A DNA stretch of 64,000 nucleotides from Variovorax sp. PBS-H4 (GTDB lineage Bacteria; Pseudomonadota; Gammaproteobacteria; Burkholderiales; Burkholderiaceae_C): positions 1 to 64,000 of the forward strand of contig NZ_LR594675.1 in assembly GCF_901827205.1 (NCBI RefSeq), written 5' to 3'. This document shows positions 8,753 to 16,605 of this stretch, in pieces. Position numbers and translations under genes: made by a program. A model generated the notes under the pieces. That model was not told where the DNA came from. It worked only from the letters and a program-made list of their open reading frames with translations, and ran no database searches. Each line of letters opens with the position of its first letter. Positions within the stretch are counted from its first letter, which is position 1.

Positions 8753-9328
8753 ATGCCCAATAAAAAATCGCCTTGCGCCAAGATTCTGCTGTGTGCGGGT
8801 CTCCTGTCGCTTTCAGTCAGCGCGTCCGCCTTTGAGGATGGATCCCCCGCCTTCTATTTCGAAGCCGGCCGCGCGCCGCACAACAACACCAGCACGCGAT
8901 CGCTGACCGTCGGCGCCATCCTGCCCTGGGGACAGCAGAACCTGATCTGGGGTACCCAGGTCACGTCCTATGCGGACTTGTTCCTCAGCCAGTGGCGTAC
9001 ACCCAATGTCGAGCGCAATGGGGGCCATCACGACTACTCGCAGCTGGGTGCCATTGCCGGCTGGCGTCTTCGCTTCGAGGAGGGCGCTTCGCCCTGGTTC
9101 TTCGAGGCGGGTCTCGGTGCCACCACGATGAACGACCGCTACCGGTCGCCCGACCGCAGCTTCAGCACCCGCTTCCAGTTCACCGAGCAATTGGGCATCG
9201 GCCGCAATTTCGGCCCGCGCGGGGAGCACGAGCTTTCGCTGCGGATCCAGCACTTCTCGAACGCCGGCATCCGCAAGCCCAACCCGGGTGAAAATTTCTA
9301 CAAGGTGCGCTACCTCTACCGCTTCTGA
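8753..9328 (+). CDS. pagL: Lipid A 3-O-deacylase, PagL family
   Basis: Outer-membrane beta-barrel enzyme that removes the 3-O-linked acyl chain of lipid A, altering permeability and immune recognition. The protein is about 191 residues from the ATG at 8753 (MPNKKSPCAK), with a signal peptide cleaved after ASA. The C-terminal block LRIQHFSNAGIRKPNPGENF carries the His (near 166), Ser (near 168) and Glu (near 179) that form the PagL catalytic triad. The sequence ends in aromatic YRF, as expected for a barrel recognised by the BAM complex. Its stop codon lies inside the end of the convergent udgX gene (13-bp overlap). Confidence 0.9.
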   Translation: MPNKKSPCAKILLCAGLLSLSVSASAFEDGSPAFYFEAGRAPHNNTSTRSLTVGAILPWGQQNLIWGTQVTSYADLFLSQWRTPNVERNGGHHDYSQLGAIAGWRLRFEEGASPWFFEAGLGATTMNDRYRSPDRSFSTRFQFTEQLGIGRNFGPRGEHELSLRIQHFSNAGIRKPNPGENFYKVRYLYRF

Positions 9329-10845
9329 GCGGGCCGCTTGCCTGCGGCGAGATACTCGTTGGCGACCGCAAGGTCGTGCAGCCATTGGGCATAGGCGGAA
9401 TCGCGTTGCTCCGGATCGCCCCTGAGCAGCGCTGACGGATGCAGCGTGACCAGCACAGGCAGGCCGCGCGCATCGGTGTGCCACTGGCCGCGCTCGCGCA
9501 TCACCGGCACGGGTCGCCCGAGCAGGGCGCGCGCTGCCGTGGCGCCGAGCGCGATGAGCGCATGCGGGCGCACTTGGTCGATCTCTTTTTCGAGCCAGTG
9601 CAGGCAGATGGCGACTTCGCGTTGGGCTGGTGTCTTGTGCATGCGGCGTTTGCCGCGTAATTCGAACTTGAAGTGCTTGACCGCATTGGTCACATACAGC
9701 TGGTCGCGCGACCAACCCAGGTCAGCCACGGCCTTGTCGAACAGCCGTCCCGCCGGCCCTACGAAAGGCCTGCCTTGAAGGTCCTCCTGGTCGCCGGGTT
9801 GCTCGCCGACGACCATCACCGCGGCGGCGGCCGGGCCTTCGCCGAACACCGACTGAGTGGCGTGTTCGCCGATCGGGCATGCCCGACAGCGGTCCGTCGC
9901 CTGGCCCAGCAGTTCCAGCGCCTGCTCGGGGTCCGCGGGCAGTTTCGGTGGGTCGGGATAGTCGAGCGGGTCGGAGTGATCGGCCATGGCAAGCTCCATC
10001 GATCTGGGACTGCGTGCAGCGGCGGGAATGCGGCGCATGGGCAGGGTTGGCGCCGCCTCGATCATGCGCTCGCTGCGCGATGCAGCGTCGCGTGCGAGCG
10101 TATCGATCAATGGGGCTTCGGGCAGGTTGGGCCAATAGCCACGCGGCATCTGCCGCTGCATGGTGGCAAGCTTCAGGCGTGCCGGATTGAAGACGTGGCG
10201 GTAATAGGTGAGCCAGAGCTGCTCTCCGGCGTCGGGCGGTGGCATGTGGTCGCGCGAGGCGCCGGGCCCGCATTCGAGCACCTTGCCGTTCCAGCGCACG
10301 CTGCACTCGGGCGTCAGGATGGCCCAGTGCATGCCGGTGAAGCGCTGCAGGAAAAAGGGCGCAACCGCTTCGACGACGTGGTGGTCGGGCTCGAACCAGG
10401 CCACGTGCAGTGGCGCGTCCTCGTCCGGGTCCCCGACCGTGCGGAATCGGACGAATGCCTTCATGCGGTGCATGTCTCTTCGCACCGCCTGTGCCATGCG
10501 GCGCGCGCGCAAACGGTCGGGATCCAGTGAATCGTGGCGCAGCCCGGGCTCGTGCACCAGCCGCCAGAGCAGCAGGTAGAGCAGGGCGAAGCGCGTCGGA
10601 TCGGCATGCAGGATCACGGATTCGCACAGCGAAAGAAAGGATGCCGGCACAGCGAAGGTGCCGCTACCGGTGTGTTCGCCGCGCACCTGGGGCACGACCT
10701 CGCCGAACAGCTCGCTGGTGCTTGCCCCGGGCGTGCACCAGCTCACCTCTTCCGGAGGCACGAGGTGCGCCAGCAGGGTGCGGGCCTCGCGGCGGAAGCC
10801 GTGCCAATCGGTCTCGCTGGACAGCGTGACGAGGTGATGCGCCAT
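9316..10845 (-). CDS. udgX: UdgX-family uracil-DNA glycosylase with N-terminal DUF4130 domain
   Basis: Removes uracil from DNA; UdgX enzymes then stay covalently linked to the abasic site through a histidine. The 509-residue protein is a fusion. Residues 1 to about 285 match the DUF4130 protein that usually accompanies the radical-SAM/UDG pair, and 305-500 form the glycosylase. Visible motifs are GEQPGDQED (347-355), the UdgX R-loop KRRMH (399-403, candidate crosslinking His403) and HPSALLR (469-475). C320, C323 and C414 are candidate iron-sulphur ligands, and the usual fourth Cys position reads KHFKF, so a His may substitute. The radical-SAM partner gene lies just upstream on the same strand (42-bp gap). 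Confidence 0.92.
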   Translation of the reverse strand: MAHHLVTLSSETDWHGFRREARTLLAHLVPPEEVSWCTPGASTSELFGEVVPQVRGEHTGSGTFAVPASFLSLCESVILHADPTRFALLYLLLWRLVHEPGLRHDSLDPDRLRARRMAQAVRRDMHRMKAFVRFRTVGDPDEDAPLHVAWFEPDHHVVEAVAPFFLQRFTGMHWAILTPECSVRWNGKVLECGPGASRDHMPPPDAGEQLWLTYYRHVFNPARLKLATMQRQMPRGYWPNLPEAPLIDTLARDAASRSERMIEAAPTLPMRRIPAAARSPRSMELAMADHSDPLDYPDPPKLPADPEQALELLGQATDRCRACPIGEHATQSVFGEGPAAAAVMVVGEQPGDQEDLQGRPFVGPAGRLFDKAVADLGWSRDQLYVTNAVKHFKFELRGKRRMHKTPAQREVAICLHWLEKEIDQVRPHALIALGATAARALLGRPVPVMRERGQWHTDARGLPVLVTLHPSALLRGDPEQRDSAYAQWLHDLAVANEYLAAGKRPAQKR

Positions 10846-10887
10846 GCAGCACGTTAGAGAACGGGCACGCAGCCGTGTTGTAGGCCT

Positions 10888-12160
10888 TCAGCCGGAAAAC
10901 AGCGAGGCCTGGACCGGCGCCGGCGTGAAGCGCGCGGCGATGTCGGCCGCGTCGAGGCCGCGGCCGGGTCGATGGTCCTCGGTAATGACGAATGGCATAA
11001 CGGTCGAAAGCGGCACGCGCAGCCTGCGCAGGTCTTCGCCGCGCAGCCTCCGCACACGGCGCGTTGCCAGCAGCCGCTCGACCGTCTTGACGCCGAGGCC
11101 GGGCACGCGCAGCAGCATCTCGCGCGGTGCGCGGTTCAAGTCCACGGGGAAGCGTTCGCGATGCGCGAGCGCCCACGCCAGCTTGGGATCGAGGTCGAGC
11201 CGAAGCATGCCTTGCGTGGGTGGGACGATCTCCTCGTGCGAGAAGCCGTAGTAGCGCATCAGCCAGTCGGCCTGGTAGAGGCGGTGCTCGCGCACCAGCG
11301 GCGGCGCCTGCAGCGGCAGGGATGGCGAGGCATCGGGGATGGGGCTGAAGGCCGAGTAGTACACGCGGCGCAGGCCGTAGGCGCCGTACAGCCTGGCGCT
11401 CGACTCCAGGATGGCCCGGTCGTCGGCACCATCGGCGCCGACGATCATCTGCGTGCTCTGCCCGGCCGGCGCGAACGGAGCGGGCGCGCTGCGCCGGGGT
11501 GCCCCGCCAGGCAACGAGGCCGGCTTGGCGGACGCTGCCTCGCGTGCTTCCCCGCGAGCATCGTCGATCTGCGTGCGCAACCGGGCCATCGAGCGGCGAA
11601 TGGCGTGGATGTTCTTTTCAGGGGCGAGCGAAGCCAGTCCTTGCACGGTCGGAAGCTCGATGTTGATGCTCAACCGGTCGGCGTAGCGCCCTGCGCGCTG
11701 CAGCAACTCGGGTGCCGCGTCGGGAATGGTCTTGAGGTGGATGTAGCCGCGAAAGTCATGCGTCTCGCGCAGCACGCGCGCGACCTCCACCACCTGCTCC
11801 ATGGTGTAGTCGGGGCTGCGGATGATGCCTGAGCTCAGGAACAAACCTTCGATGCAGTTGCGGCGATAGAAGTCGAGCGTCAGCGCCACGACTTCGTCGA
11901 TGGTGAAGCGGGCGCGAGGCACGTTGCTGCTGACTCGGTTCACGCAGTAGAGGCAGTCGAAGCTGCAGTAGTTGGTGAGCAGCACCTTCAGGAGCGAGAC
12001 GCATCGGCCGTCCGGCGTGAAGCTGTGGCAGATGCCGTGTCCGTCGGTCGACCCGATGCCTCGGCCGCCGACCGAGTCGCGGCGCACGCCGCCGCTGGAG
12101 GCACACGAGGCGTCGTACTTGGCGGCGTCGGCGAGGATGGCGAGCTTCTGCTGGGTGTCC
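10888..12160 (-). CDS. Putative DNA modification/repair radical SAM protein (UDG-linked)
   Basis: The coding frame begins at the GTG at 12160-12162. Radical S-adenosylmethionine enzyme of the family that co-occurs with UdgX and DUF4130 (TIGR03916-type). The frame starts MDTQQKLAILADAAKYD, typical of the family. The cluster motif CSFDCLYC (Cys66, 70, 73) is intact, and a helix-hairpin-helix segment (LNRAPREMLLRVPGLG) near the C-terminus suggests DNA contact. A Pro/Ala-rich insertion of about 25 residues sits mid-protein. The reaction is unknown. The GTG overlaps a perfect LexA box and has no clear ribosome binding site, so SOS control and a leaderless message are plausible. Probably co-transcribed with udgX. 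Confidence 0.85.
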
Positions 12161-12161
12161 A

Positions 12162-12177
12162 CTGTATGAATATACAG
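12162..12177. promoter_or_regulatory. LexA (SOS) box of the radical SAM-udgX unit
   Basis: CTGTATGAATATACAG is an exact CTGT-N8-ACAG palindrome, the LexA operator consensus of beta- and gammaproteobacteria. On the minus strand a TATATT hexamer inside it could serve as the -10 element, so LexA binding would block RNA polymerase. The start codon of the radical SAM gene begins at the edge of the box. Confidence 0.8.
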
Positions 12178-12199
12178 CTACAGCAGTTCCCCACTGGCA

Positions 12200-13198
12200 T
12201 CAGGGTCTGCGCTTCCTCTCGATGCGGCGCCGTTGCCGGGCGCGCACCTCGGTCAAGAAATACGCGACCGATGCGATGCACAGCGGCAGCAGATAGTAGG
12301 TGGCCCGATAAGCCAGCAGCGCGCCGAGCAGGCGATCCGTCGGCACCTGGTACAGCAGCGCGACGAACACCGCCTCCAGCACACCCAGGCCTGCGGGCAC
12401 GTGCGTGATGACGCCCGCCACTGCAGCTACCAGCAACACCGCAAGCACATGTGGATAGGGCAACTGCTGCTCGAGCAGGAACCAGATCACGCCGCCGATC
12501 AGTGCCCAGTTGGTGCAAGACAAGGCCAGTTGCAGCAGCGCCATGCCGAGCGCCGGCGTCTGCAACTCGTGTCCGCGAATATTCCAGATGTGCTCCCGTG
12601 CCACTGCGCACAAGACCAGGTAGCCCAGCGCCAGCACCAGCAGAGTCGCGCCGAGGATGCGCAGCCCATCCGCCTCGATCCTCCACTCGGGCGGCAGCGC
12701 CATGGGCCAGAAGTAGAAAGCGGCGCCGGCGACCACGAGGTAGCCGAGCCAGTTGGTCAGCATGCTGAAACCGAGCACACGCGTGATCGTGAGGTTGCCC
12801 AGGCCGTGGCGCGAATAGAGTCGGTAGCGGAAGGCAATGCCGCCGATCAACGATCCGAGGTTGAGGTTGAAGGCATAGCTGATGAAGGTGATCCCCATCA
12901 CCGTACGCGTGCCGAGCCGATGACCCGTCATGTGTCGGCCGAGCAGGTCGTAGGTGCTGTAGATCGCGAAGCTGCACGCGGCAAGCAGCAGTGCAGCCAG
13001 CAGCGCTGGCAGTGGAATATCGAGCACCGCCTGGAGCACTTTCGTCCAGTCGATGGTGCGCGCCTGATGCACCAGCAGCCAGGCCACCAGGCCGAAAAAG
13101 ATCCAGGTTGCAATACGTCTGGCCCATAGCCACCAGCCACGCTTCGGCGCTTGCCCGGGCGTCGCGGCGGGCAAGGTCGGGCGCGCGCTGCCGCTCAT
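12200..13198 (-). CDS. ybhN: YbhN-family (UPF0104) integral membrane protein, lysylphosphatidylglycerol synthase TM-like
   Basis: A 332-residue inner-membrane protein with about eight hydrophobic segments and the family features (NLNLGSLIGGIAFRYRLY, THVPAGLGVLEAVF). Relatives share the membrane domain of MprF/lysyl-PG synthase and are thought to flip or move lipids; the substrate of YbhN is unproven. The ATG overlaps the TGA of clsB (ATGA), so the two are translationally coupled. Together with the endonuclease-like gene upstream this reproduces the E. coli ybhP-ybhO(clsB)-ybhN order. The frame stays open far upstream, but that part is antisense-like coding noise. Confidence 0.85.
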   Translation of the reverse strand: MSGSARPTLPAATPGQAPKRGWWLWARRIATWIFFGLVAWLLVHQARTIDWTKVLQAVLDIPLPALLAALLLAACSFAIYSTYDLLGRHMTGHRLGTRTVMGITFISYAFNLNLGSLIGGIAFRYRLYSRHGLGNLTITRVLGFSMLTNWLGYLVVAGAAFYFWPMALPPEWRIEADGLRILGATLLVLALGYLVLCAVAREHIWNIRGHELQTPALGMALLQLALSCTNWALIGGVIWFLLEQQLPYPHVLAVLLVAAVAGVITHVPAGLGVLEAVFVALLYQVPTDRLLGALLAYRATYYLLPLCIASVAYFLTEVRARQRRRIERKRRP

Positions 13199-14421
13199 GC
13201 GTTGTCCGTTCGCGCCGCGCCCCCGTGCGGCCCTTGTCCGGCCAGCGGCTGGAGACGCGGCGCATGGCGCGGCAACCAGCCCACCCACGACGGGTACCAG
13301 CGCAGCAGGTGAAAGACAAAGAAGCTGCGCACCAGCCGCCACGCGCTCCATTCGCTGAGCTGCTCCACCTCGATCTTCTTGCAGTGGTGATGCATCAGGT
13401 GGTTGAGCCGTTCGTCGAGCTGGCGGGCGAAGCCGGGGTCGCGCACGATCACATTGGCCTCCAGGTTGAGCGACAGGCTCAGCGGGTCGAGGTTGCTGGA
13501 GCCGATGGTGCTCCAGTGCTCGTCCACCCGCGCGACCTTGCCGTGCAGCGGCCGCTGGCAATACTCGTGGATGTGCACGCCGGCGTGCAGCAGGTGGTGG
13601 TAGAGCATGCTGGCGCCCACCTTGACGATCGGCATGTCGGGCTCGCCCTGCAGGATCAGGTTTACATCGACACCGCGCCGGGCCGCGCGGCGCAATGCCT
13701 TGATGAGCCGATAGCCCGGGAAGAAGTAGGCATTGGCGATCACGATGCGCTGCCGGGCGGCGCGGATGGCCGCCAGATAGTGGCGCTCGATGTCGTTGGT
13801 GTGCCGCCGGTTGTCACGGCTGACGAATTGCACCTCGGACTCCCCGACCGCCGCGTGGGCCGGCGGGGGTGCGGCCTTCAGCCGGCGCCGGAACCAGCCC
13901 GCACCCTTGTTGCCGACGGCGATCGCGTGCAGCACGAAGCGATGGATCTCGGAGACGATCGGCCCCTCGAGCTCCACCGCATAGTCCTGCTTGGCCTTGG
14001 GCCCGAAATCCATCAGGTGGTCGGCCGAAAAGTTGATCCCGCCCACAAAGGCCAGCCGCCCGTCGATGACCGTGATCTTGCGGTGCATGCGGCGAAAGAG
14101 GTTGAGTCGCTGGCCCAGGAAGCGGCGACCCGGGTCGAACACGCGCACCCGCACCCCCGCGTCGGCCAGGCTCTGGGTGAACTCGTCGGACAGGTCCGGC
14201 GAGCCGAAGCCGTCGATCATCAGGTCGACCTTCACGCCGCGCCGCGCGGCCTCGCGCATGGCCTCGTGCAGCGCGAGGCCGACTTTGTCCTCGAACAGGA
14301 TGAAGGTCTCGACGATCACCTCGCGCTCGGCGTTGCGGATGGCCTCGAAGACGCGGGGGAAGAACTGCTCGCCGTTCTCGAGCAGCTCCACGCGATTGCC
14401 AAATGTCCAGCGCTGGGCCAT
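13195..14421 (-). CDS. clsB: Cardiolipin synthase B-type phospholipase D-family enzyme
   Basis: Makes cardiolipin (or phosphatidylglycerol) by phosphatidyl transfer at the inner membrane. The 408-residue protein begins MAQRWTFGNRVELLENGEQ and contains two phospholipase D HKD motifs: HRKITVIDGRLAFVGGIN in the first half, and HGKVARVDEHWSTIGSSN in the second, each followed by the expected Gly/Ser-Asn signature. No N-terminal transmembrane pair is present, which separates ClsB from ClsA. It sits between a ybhP-like and a ybhN-like gene, the conserved three-gene neighbourhood. Confidence 0.9.
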   Translation of the reverse strand: MAQRWTFGNRVELLENGEQFFPRVFEAIRNAEREVIVETFILFEDKVGLALHEAMREAARRGVKVDLMIDGFGSPDLSDEFTQSLADAGVRVRVFDPGRRFLGQRLNLFRRMHRKITVIDGRLAFVGGINFSADHLMDFGPKAKQDYAVELEGPIVSEIHRFVLHAIAVGNKGAGWFRRRLKAAPPPAHAAVGESEVQFVSRDNRRHTNDIERHYLAAIRAARQRIVIANAYFFPGYRLIKALRRAARRGVDVNLILQGEPDMPIVKVGASMLYHHLLHAGVHIHEYCQRPLHGKVARVDEHWSTIGSSNLDPLSLSLNLEANVIVRDPGFARQLDERLNHLMHHHCKKIEVEQLSEWSAWRLVRSFFVFHLLRWYPSWVGWLPRHAPRLQPLAGQGPHGGAARTDNA

Positions 14422-14441
14422 GGAAGAGTTCCCTTGGGCGG

Positions 14442-15227
14442 TCAGAGCTCGATCTCCGCCACGAGCGGCGCATGGTCGGACAGGTGCGACCACGGCTTGC
14501 GCGGCAGCACCACCGGCGCATGCACGCCTGCATTGCGCACGTAGATGCGGTCCAGCGGCAAAAGAGGAAAGCGCGAGGGAAAGGTCCTGGCGGCGCTGCC
14601 ATGGGCATGCACGAAAACCTCGCGCAGCGACGCGCCCTGTTCGAGGATGTCGTGCGCGCGGCCGCGCCAGTCGTTGAAGTCGCCGGCCACGATCAGCGGC
14701 GCGTCGCGCGGGACCTCGTCGCGCACGATGTGGCAGAGCAGTTCGAGCTGCTGCACCCGGTGGTTTTCGGCCAGGCCCAGGTGCGCGCAGATCGCGTGCA
14801 CATCGACCGGACGCCCGGGCAGCCGCAGCACGCAGTGCAGCAGCCCGCGCTTTTCGGGGCCGACGATCGACACGTCGTGGTTCTTGAAGTGCACGATCGG
14901 GAACTTCGACAGCACGGCGTTGCCGTGATGGCCGCGCGGATACACCGCGTTGCGGCCGTAGGCGAACTGCGGCCACATGGTGTCGGCCAGAAATTCATAG
15001 TGCGGCGCTTCCGGCCAGTTGTCGATCTTGCGCGAGTGGCGGGTATGGGTCCCGAGCACTTCTTGCAGGAACACCACGTCGGCGCCGACGGTGCGCACCG
15101 CTTCGCGCAGCTCGGGCAGGATGAACCGGCGATTCAGCGCGGTGAAGCCCTTGTGGGTGTTCACCGTCATGACCTTGAGCGAGGTGGGCGTGGTCGCCGT
15201 GCCAGCAGCGGGGATGGAGGGCTTCAC
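14442..15227 (-). CDS. ybhP: Endonuclease/exonuclease/phosphatase family protein (YbhP-like)
   Basis: Member of the metal-dependent EEP hydrolase superfamily; the biological substrate of YbhP is unknown. Recognisable motifs are MTVNTHKGF (first strand), FLQEVLG with the metal-binding Glu, GHHGNAVLSK, HLGLAENHRVQQL, AGDFNDWRG and the C-terminal LSDHAPLVAEI with the catalytic Asp-His pair. No ATG precedes the first core strand: the ATG at 15170 would begin inside it, so the GTG at 15227 is chosen, with low certainty. The gene leads the ybhP-clsB-ybhN operon (20 bp to clsB), which suggests a phospholipid-related role. Confidence 0.85.
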   Translation of the reverse strand: MKPSIPAAGTATTPTSLKVMTVNTHKGFTALNRRFILPELREAVRTVGADVVFLQEVLGTHTRHSRKIDNWPEAPHYEFLADTMWPQFAYGRNAVYPRGHHGNAVLSKFPIVHFKNHDVSIVGPEKRGLLHCVLRLPGRPVDVHAICAHLGLAENHRVQQLELLCHIVRDEVPRDAPLIVAGDFNDWRGRAHDILEQGASLREVFVHAHGSAARTFPSRFPLLPLDRIYVRNAGVHAPVVLPRKPWSHLSDHAPLVAEIEL

Positions 15228-15260
15228 AGGGGCAGTTGTAAGCCGCAGCGCGTCCCCATG

Positions 15261-15319
15261 CTGTAGGAGCTTGCCACCTCCTGCACCGGCCTGCGCGAGT
15301 CGGCGGCGGGTTCCTACAG
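15261..15319. repeat. Inverted repeat with long loop (REP-like)
   Basis: CTGTAGGA (15261-15268) and TCCTACAG (15312-15319) are perfect inverted copies separated by 43 GC-rich bases. Together they could form a cruciform or a transcript hairpin between the divergent ybhP-like and secreted-protein genes. Similar TGTAGGAGC/GCTCCTACA arms are known from REP elements in proteobacteria; here only one copy is seen. Confidence 0.4.
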
Positions 15320-15375
15320 CCGCGGCTGCCCGATCCCCACATCGAGGCTGTCCACGGCCACCTAGGTTGAACTCA

Positions 15376-15395
15376 GAGCCCCGCAAAAGGGGCTC
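15376..15395 (+). promoter_or_regulatory. Stem-loop in the leader of the secreted protein gene
   Basis: GAGCCCC-GCAAAA-GGGGCTC is a perfect 7-bp hairpin. TGAAC (15368-15372) and GTTCA (15398-15402) extend it around small internal loops. It ends about 40 bases before the ATG at 15435 and may be a leader hairpin that affects stability or translation. Confidence 0.4.
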
Positions 15396-15434
15396 ATGTT
15401 CAGCCTGGTTTGACCTTTGAAAGGGGACATCATC

Positions 15435-15866
15435 ATGAAGAGAGCCTTGATTGCGAGCACCGTGTTCACCGGCCTGATGGGCTTGGCGGGCGTCGGTTTC
15501 GCCCAGACCACGACGGTCCCGGCCCAGCCCGACCCGGCCAAGGGCGGCCAGGCCAGCACCAAGAGCGTGCCCGGCGGCGTGGCCAATGCCACCCAGCGGC
15601 CCGATGGCAGCGACCCCGCCTCGCGCAATGCTGTGAAGGCCGAGGCCCGTGCCCACAACCGCAACAACACGAACAACCCGGTCCCCAAGGGCGAGGCGAC
15701 GACCACGGTGAACAGCCAGCCCAACGCCATGCCGAAGCCGACAGGCGAGATGTCGCGTGCCGAGGTGAGCGCGGACGCCCGCAAGGTCAAGCCGCACTTC
15801 GGCCAAAGGGGCGAGCGACCGGAAGTGCCGACCAACCCGAAGAACAAGACGGGTACGCCGCAGTAG
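15435..15866 (+). CDS. Small secreted low-complexity protein
   Basis: Unrecognised protein of 143 residues. The start at 15435 follows AAAGGGGAC and opens a clear signal peptide (MKRALIASTVFTGLMGLAG, cleavage after FAQ). The mature region is hydrophilic and poor in hydrophobic residues, rich in Asn, Pro, Thr, Ala and Lys (for example NRNNTNNPVPKGEATTTVN), so it is probably disordered in the periplasm. No domain or catalytic motif is visible. It converges on the Spy-like gene, and the two share a bidirectional terminator. Confidence 0.7.
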   Translation: MKRALIASTVFTGLMGLAGVGFAQTTTVPAQPDPAKGGQASTKSVPGGVANATQRPDGSDPASRNAVKAEARAHNRNNTNNPVPKGEATTTVNSQPNAMPKPTGEMSRAEVSADARKVKPHFGQRGERPEVPTNPKNKTGTPQ

Positions 15867-15883
15867 GCGCGGCGCGATCACTA

Positions 15884-15911
15884 AAAAAGCCCGCAGCGAT
15901 GCGGGCTTTTT
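15884..15911. terminator. Bidirectional intrinsic terminator
   Basis: AAAAAGCCCGCA (15884-15895), loop GCGA, TGCGGGCTTTTT (15900-15911): a perfect 12-bp inverted repeat. It has an A tract on one side and a T tract on the other, between convergent genes ending at 15866 and 15930. Confidence 0.92.
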
Positions 15912-15929
15912 CGTGGGAGGGGAACAGGC

Positions 15930-16472
15930 TCAGCTCTTCGCGCCTTCGCTCGGGCCCTGATGGCCATGGCCGCCACGATGACCGGCGTGAATGGTTTCCG
16001 CATCGAAGGTCTTTTGCTGCTCCGGCGACAGCGTCGCGTAGAAGCTGCGCGTGGCCTCGACGCGCTGGGTGAAGCGCGCGCTGCGTTCGGCCTGGCGCGC
16101 CTGCATGCGCTCCAGTCGCTGCGGCGTCGTCAGCTTGGCGAACTCGGCGCGGTCCATGCGTACCGTGGCTGCCGACCGGGGCCGCTGCTGCGTGGCGGTG
16201 AAGTTGTTCCACGCGCCTTCCTGGCTGGCATCGAGCCGCAGCTTCTGCTTGAGCTCGGCCAGCCGTTGCGCACGCTTGGCCTGCATGCGCTCGAAGCGCT
16301 GGGTGCGGTCCACGTGCGGGCGAGACGCCTTGGCGTCGGCCGGGGCGGCCTGCGCGGTCGCGGCGGGAGCCGCCGTTGCGGCCGGGGAACCCTGTGCGAA
16401 GCCGGTGCTGCAGGCGAAGGCGGCCGAGGCAATCAGGCCGGCCATGAGCGTTTTCTGACGAGACGAGATCAT
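15930..16472 (-). CDS. Spy/CpxP-family (LTXXQ) periplasmic protein
   Basis: A 180-residue exported protein with signal peptide (MISSRQKTLMAGLIASAAFACS, cleavage after FAQ). The mature part is a long, highly charged helical region rich in Arg, Gln and Ala, with LTTPQRLERM and LSPEQQKTFD motifs, the repeated LTxxQ signature of Spy and CpxP. Members of the family act as ATP-independent periplasmic chaperones or as inhibitors of envelope-stress kinases. The C-terminus is His/Gly-rich (HAGHRGGHGHQG), which could bind metal. No Cpx kinase gene is adjacent. Confidence 0.8.
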   Translation of the reverse strand: MISSRQKTLMAGLIASAAFACSTGFAQGSPAATAAPAATAQAAPADAKASRPHVDRTQRFERMQAKRAQRLAELKQKLRLDASQEGAWNNFTATQQRPRSAATVRMDRAEFAKLTTPQRLERMQARQAERSARFTQRVEATRSFYATLSPEQQKTFDAETIHAGHRGGHGHQGPSEGAKS

Positions 16473-16605
16473 GAGAGTGCTTCCTTTCGAAGAAGCCTGC
16501 CGACACGGCGGCAGGTGAGGCAAGTGTGGAAGCGCTCTGTATCGCACCCGTCGAGCCACGGTGAGTGCGATGTAAAGAAAGATTTCGGTCCGTTTCGTCC
16601 CAACT

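Noticed and set aside
15312..15319. Intrinsic terminator formed by the CTGTAGGA/TCCTACAG repeat
   Set aside because: The 43-base loop and lack of a T tract make termination unlikely; kept only as an inverted repeat.
12200..15881. Long N-terminal extensions in the YbhN, ClsB and YbhP frames
   Set aside because: The extensions overlap the upstream genes in other frames and have no homologous character; internal starts with coupling (ATGA) are better.
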